From Marisa cornuarietis (Eukaryota; Mollusca; Gastropoda; Architaenioglossa; Ampullariidae), in assembly GCA_004794655.1 (NCBI GenBank), contig SMMW01000519.1, positions 62,001-126,000 of the forward strand: a stretch of DNA of 64,000 bases, read 5' to 3'. Every line of letters begins with the position of its first letter. Position 1 is the first letter of the stretch. This document shows positions 58,651-64,000 of this stretch, in pieces. The notes beneath the pieces are model-generated. The model worked only from the letters and a program-made list of their open reading frames with translations, searched no databases and was not told the DNA's origin. The translations under genes and the position numbers were made by a program.

Positions 58651-61600
58651 CCACAAATTAAAAATTGCCCCCCTCAATCCATTAAAAACACCTCAGCACT
58701 GTAACAAATTACTGATGAAAACATAACTGTTTCTATTCTTGGAGTATAAAAGCCCACAATTTTTACATTATCTTGGGTGCAAGAGATCTGATGCCCTATT
58801 TTTTTCCATGTGAAATCTCACTATGGCAAGCTTGACAAGCTATGGACAGAAGTTTCAGATGTGGACACAGTGCCATTACAAGCTTGCACCACCACCAGTG
58901 TGGCACCAGCTCTGTAACAGTGGCATTATGTGCACATAGACCAGCAGTGTAACAACATCATGTGTACGGACATCAGATCTGTCATTATAGCACACTGCAC
59001 TAGGGCCCTGCCTCAAACACCCTAGAAGAATGCTTACTTGTGTGCACTTTCTCAAAACATTTCTCAACAATATGGTCAGTGTGTGGTACCAGTAAATCAA
59101 GTGTCAATGTCATACATGTACTTCTTGAAAACAAGTTAATGCTGTATCAATGGATAATGGGGGTAATGTATTCAGTGCTGCGCTTGTTCCTTTAGATCTT
59201 GTAGCTGCATACAGAATAGGTGTTGCTAGAGACCGGCACAATCCATGTCCCTCAGAACAGATACCAGATGTGGCTGGCTATGTAAAAATGTAGCTAATTA
59301 TGTAAACTATGGCTTACTGTAAAGATGATGCTAGTCATGCATCTTCCAAAGGACCATTATGCATTGCTATAGTAATTTGTCATCATAATAAAAACAATTA
59401 TGCCATATCAAAGTACACATCTGCTGCAACTGTTATAAAATGCAATCACTACTGGCAAGACATTAATGGATATTATCAAATCACAATGCTGAAACAACCT
59501 ATATAACAGAAACTAATCACAACCCTATTAAAGTTTGAATACACTGCTTGTCAAAATGCATTACAGTTGTTACAGGCTGGCTAGTTTTTACAGCAAAGAC
59601 ACTGCACATAAAACGACATTGATAGCAATGATGATAACGGATACCAGTAAGATTTGCCAGGACAAAAGAAAACCACACAAACAAAGTGTACTCTTGTGAA
59701 CTTCTGTGGTCATCAACATACTCCCCTCAACACTGCAGTGCTCCTGAATGACATACTAACCATCTCACAAAGCAAAGCGACTATGTCAGTCTTTGTAAGA
59801 CAGCTGGCCTGCTGCTTTTGTCATTTCAAGCAAGCTGTTGCAGTGACTATTCTATGGCTACCAGTTGCTGATAGAGAACCAAAGTGCTCTTCCTACCCAT
59901 ATAGCTGGCACTGAGGGAAAGCTTGATACACCCTAATAGTCTACATATCAAGTAATACATGTACAGTCTGGTAGTCTGACATTTCAAGAAAGTGTTGTCT
60001 CCAATTTATTTGAATACACATCAAATGCTTCCCTAGAGAAAACTTTATGTCCCTAATTTGTCAGCATACATGTATTGATTTATATCACTCTAGCTGTACA
60101 CCCCAGGTGACATAATAAAAATATAAATACAACTCAATAGTGCCTTGAATTGTTTAACAGGGCCAGACGCTATACAAATCTTCGAAGCTAAATAAAATCA
60201 ATCATACAAAACTATCTGAAGTGAGATTGGTTCTCAAGCAATATGACTGAAGTCAGCAGTGACAACATGACTGGTGACACTGTCATATCAATACAATGCT
60301 AAACACTTAAAATGTAAAATTATGCAAAATATAATAATCTAGATATGCAAATTATTATAACATCATCAGCATGAACTTTCTACTGAGCTAAAAACCAAAA
60401 ACTACTAAGAAAAACAGTCAATATTGATTTTCCCTTCTTTACAAAAAAAGTAGAATTTATACATAATTTGCAAATGATTACTAAAGTGTACTCCCACAAC
60501 TGGTTACCATGAAATTAGAAAATACCAAAGTTTTGGTGAACACAACTGTATACATGGTCATTTGACTCCTCAACACCAAAGCAAAGAACGTCTGGAAGAA
60601 GCACAAGTTTTTGGACTGACCAGCACTGTATACTGACAGACCAGCACTACAGACCAACACTGCATACTGACAGACCAACAAAAGGACCAGTAATATGTAC
60701 TGACAGACCAGCGCTGCATACCAACAGATTAGCAACATACTGAAAGACCAGTACCACACGTTAACTGACCAGCATTGCCTATCAAGAGACAATCATCTTA
60801 TACTGACATAGCCAGCACTCCTGTGTACATTAGTTTACAGTATTTTATGATTTTAATATGGCAACTGTATCTCCCTTGTCACTTTTTTGTTGACTCACAC
60901 ACATAAAGGCTACACAACTGCACTCTCTCTCTCTCTCTCTCTCACACGAACACACGGAAGAAAAATGTCTTTTTCATTGCAGGATGGTGTCTTTTGCACT
61001 CAAGTGAAGGAAACTGAATCAGATACAAAAACTGACTTGCAACTTGCACTGCAAGCAGGAAGTGAAAACAAATCTGTCAGAGATCCCAAACCTCAGTTTT
61101 CAAGCAGGCAGCACAAAACTCAAAGGAAGATGACTAGTGCAGTCCTTGAGCTGACTCACCAAATATTTAAAAAGTCAAATGATTCACAGTATGACAACAT
61201 GAACAAAAACTATGCCACAAACAGAATGAACTTTCACATGATGGTGATTAGAATAAACAGTTATGGTTTACCAAACTTCTGAAATCAAAATTGCTGAAAA
61301 CATTAACTAAGGCAGCATATTAATAGGTCAAGAAAAGTAGACACCAAATAAGACATTTCAAACATTATGCCAATCAAATACAATGAGATTAATGAAAGAG
61401 GGACGGCAACAACCCAAAACATTATGCCAATCAGCTGATAATGAGACAAATAAAAGAGGGTATTATTAAAAGACAGTGTGGACTGGGGTGATGCTGATGA
61501 CCGTTGTGGATGGTGATACTAGACCACAGGCCACAGTTGAGACCTTTACCCTAAGAATAGCACACACAGCAGCCAGTACTAGCCATGCATAACCTTAGCA

Positions 61601-62880
61601 GATTTACTGAAATTCCATAAATTCCACTCTTAGATGAAATATGGTAATGTGAAGGTTATTTATGCCTATGCACTACATTCATTTTATGTTCCACACCAGG
61701 CATGAATATAAGGCTACCAGGATAATGTATCCAATGTGTAAGTAGTGAAACAGGTAGCTAATGCTATCTTCATAAACCTTCAGTGTTGACAAACCCAGCT
61801 AATGCTGTCTGTATAAACGTGCTACCGTCAACAGACAGAAGTGAATAATGCTACCTGTACAAACATTCAGTGATGATACAGTTAATGCTATCTGTATAAA
61901 TCTTCTACCATCAAGAGACATATGCATCCAATGTTCATGATATCTGTATAAACCTTTAGTTGTTACAAAGCTACACACCTTCTTCCTTTAACAAATACAG
62001 GTACCTAGTGTTATCTGCATAAACCTGCTACCTTCAATATGCATGTTAAGTTCTATTAATACACAGTTGATAGTACTACTATCAAGCCTAACCCAAGAAG
62101 CGAAAAAAGCAAAACAATATAATGTCACAAATGTAATGTCATTCATGTTAAAAATAAACTAAATAAGGTATGCTTCCAGCTCTAACACTAACTACATCCT
62201 CAACCTAAACGAAGTCAATGTACTGTTGCATTTTTCATTTTTTCTGCTATACATTTACACTATAAGATTATACATTTGATGTAAATCTAATCCAAACATC
62301 TAAAATATTAAAACAACTGTAAAGTTTTCATTAAGAATTCCCATCATAAATCATCATGATTGAAAAATGAGAGATTAAGACTCATTTCCATGACTATGGC
62401 AGTTATTTCTTCTATGCTGCAGATCCATTATTTAGAACTGCTATTTGTGTACACAGGTGTCATTCTGAAATGAAATAATAGTCACTTAGCAAATGGAGCT
62501 AAAGTGATAATAGTGGTTATCAAAGAAAGAAAATAGCGCAAAATGTACCTAATAACTGACGCCAGTTATTTTGTGAAAATGCTGTGATAATGTGAAGAAC
62601 TGCTAGAAGGGAGCACTTTAATTACAAAAAGGGAGTATGCCACATATACACCAAAGTGACAGTTTCATGGCTTGGGTGTGACAAAAACTATGTTAATGAG
62701 GCAAGTGTCTTGCATTCACACTGTTCCATCTAAGCGAACCATTTTTAGTGAACATAGCACATCACTTAAATTTGATCAGCAATTTGATGAGGTAGATGAG
62801 AAAAAAAAAATATTAAAACATGTTCGATGAGCAGCTATTTTCTATTAAAGCAAGCTCTACCACTCATTACCACAAACAGG
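58651..62880. other. Intergenic stretch with degenerate repeats
   Basis: No gene recognised. Degenerate tandem repeats occur at about 60,600-60,800 (ACTGACAGACCAGCACTG units) and 61,745-62,045 (AATGCTATCTGTATAAAC units, about 60 bp). A (CT)n tract sits at about 60,922-60,944. The downstream PHETA gene may end its transcript here: AATAAA on minus is seen near 62,890 and 62,987. Confidence 0.5.
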
Positions 62881-63021
62881 AATATATTTTATTGAGATAT
62901 TAACGATTGTATAGGTGGGGAAGTGACAGGGAAAGGTAGTGTACAAGAGTCTATGACTTGGCCTTAGGCATCAGCAAGAATTCACATTTATTCACTGGCC
63001 AGGCAAATGTAACTGCTTATG

Positions 63022-63150
63022 CAGTGGCGTAGGAAGATGTTCAGCTTTGGGAGGGCAGCTCCATGCTGACAGTGAACGACATTCACATTCTTGTCTTCCC
63101 AGTATCTTTTTTGAAGGGGCGACTGCCCCCCCCTGGTTCCTACGCCACTG
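63022..63150. mobile_element. MITE with CAGTGGCGTAGGAA ends and 5-bp target duplication
   Basis: Ends CAGTGGCGTAGGAA and TTCCTACGCCACTG are perfect inverted copies. TTATG flanks both sides (63,017-63,021 and 63,151-63,155). The 129-bp interior shares CTCCATGCTGACAGTGAACG with the copy at 14,513. It lies about 100 bp downstream of the PHETA stop codon, possibly in its 3' UTR. Confidence 0.85.
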
Positions 63151-63256
63151 TTATGATTTATGATTAAACAGTCAAAATGTGGTCTGAAAAACAAACAAGC
63201 AAAGCCCCCAAAAAACTATTAGTATTTAAGAAAATAATCCAAGGGTTGCTTAATGG

Positions 63257-63982
63257 CTAATTTGATGAATGTTTTGTCTTTAATCCCAGGTCCTTAATCT
63301 GCTGTCGCATCTGCTCATGCATTCCATGGAAATTGGAAACACCAAGACCCTGCCATGTGGTGACACCAAACCACTGGCTTGATGAAGACAACCTGCCTTT
63401 GAAAGCACTAAAATTACCCACTGATTCAGTGAGGTCATTGAATGGGTTCACTCTGTCTCCTTGATTGGGTTGGGCAGATCGCGCATGTTTTTTGCCTGAT
63501 GCAGAGTCTTCTGCATACATCTGGCTCAAGATGCGACTGTCTCTCTCTGCTGCCTGCACGATTCTTGCATTCTCTGTGGATGAAAGTTCTTCCAGTTGGT
63601 TTTCTAACTCTGCCACAACCAACCTGATGTATTCATATGGCGCACAGGACAAAGCCTTCATCCATGCCTCCATTGCATCTTGTGAGTCAGCACAAAGAAC
63701 ATAAGTTCTTGTCCCCGAACCAGAAAAACTGATCTGAAAAGCGTAGTTGTCCACGTCTTCGCACTCTGCTAATTCGATTGTGCAACCTTCCAAAATGATC
63801 ACACCAACGGGCTCTTTATCTGTTCGCTTTTCGAAATAAAAAAGCAAATTACCCTTTAGCACAAACCATCTGCGCTGGAAGCCACGATTCAGATCACCTC
63901 TTTTCAACAGAAATCCTTCTTTTTCCGGTGGACCTCCTGACATCGCATAGCGAACTATTCCCTTAGCGTTTACGATTTTCAT
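63257..63982 (-). CDS. PHETA: Sesquipedalian (PHETA1/2-like) PH-domain endosomal adaptor, single exon
   Basis: An adaptor that binds OCRL/INPP5B 5-phosphatases on endosomes and helps receptor recycling and endosome-to-Golgi traffic. 241 residues from an ATG at about 63,982 (MKIVNAKGIVRYAMSGG aligns with the family start); four more in-frame codons upstream lack a better start. PH domain about residues 20-115: GFLLKRGD, RGFQRRWFVLKGNLLFYFE, EPVGVIILEGCTIELAE, RTYVLCADSQDAMEAWMKAL. A predicted coiled coil follows at about 118-150 (VAELENQLEELSS). A C-terminal F&H-type motif, FHGMHEQMRQQI (218-229), is the OCRL-binding signature. No introns, as in the human genes. I cannot say whether it is orthologous to PHETA1 or PHETA2; invertebrates may have one ancestral copy. 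The 5' UTR runs off the window. Confidence 0.92.
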   Translation of the reverse strand: MKIVNAKGIVRYAMSGGPPEKEGFLLKRGDLNRGFQRRWFVLKGNLLFYFEKRTDKEPVGVIILEGCTIELAECEDVDNYAFQISFSGSGTRTYVLCADSQDAMEAWMKALSCAPYEYIRLVVAELENQLEELSSTENARIVQAAERDSRILSQMYAEDSASGKKHARSAQPNQGDRVNPFNDLTESVGNFSAFKGRLSSSSQWFGVTTWQGLGVSNFHGMHEQMRQQIKDLGLKTKHSSN

Positions 63983-64000
63983 GATGACGATCACGAGCTG

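Noticed and set aside
60887..61282. 131-residue plus-strand frame after a (CT)n tract
   Set aside because: Lysine/asparagine/threonine-rich composition typical of AT-rich noncoding DNA; starts in a microsatellite and shows no domain.

Overview
The window is nuclear DNA from a repeat-rich animal genome, most likely a mollusc and probably a gastropod. This rests on spliced metazoan genes with GT-AG introns, many non-LTR retrotransposon fragments, tRNA-derived SINEs, hAT elements and dense minisatellites. The species cannot be named from the sequence.

Bases 1-36,500 are a repeat compartment in which I found no convincing intact host gene. It holds at least seven long tandem arrays (units of 35, 34, 35, 35/39, 36, 20/21 and 26 bp). 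It also holds a nearly complete 6.0-kb hAT transposon with exact terminal repeats and an 8-bp target duplication, itself split by a LINE. Other contents are several LINE corpses, an inverted-repeat (foldback) element, a gag-like pseudogene, and next to that gag a decayed intronless copy of the RNA-binding gene lin-28. Three of the arrays sit inside LINE reading frames and their monomers can be read as LINE codons, so LINE coding sequence appears to have seeded them.

Bases 36,600-53,500 are the gene island. MRPL16 (mitochondrial ribosomal protein uL16m, minus strand, 4 exons) and TPRKB (Cgi121-like KEOPS subunit, plus strand, 4 exons) are head to head with 261 bp between their start codons, which suggests a shared bidirectional promoter. 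PGAM5 (mitochondrial Ser/Thr/His phosphatase, plus strand, 5 exons) follows. Their introns hold SINEs, a LINE fragment and short degenerate tandem repeats. A decayed hAT transposase fragment lies between TPRKB and PGAM5.

Bases 53,500-63,250 are mostly intergenic: a 0.9-kb transposon with CAGTGG-type ends, a 5'-truncated LINE with an open 226-residue frame, SINE remnants and degenerate repeats. At the right edge lies an intronless sesquipedalian (PHETA1/2-type) PH-domain gene on the minus strand, which acts in endosomal trafficking. MRPL16, PGAM5 and TPRKB act in mitochondria or in tRNA modification, but beyond the divergent promoter there is no sign that they form one pathway.
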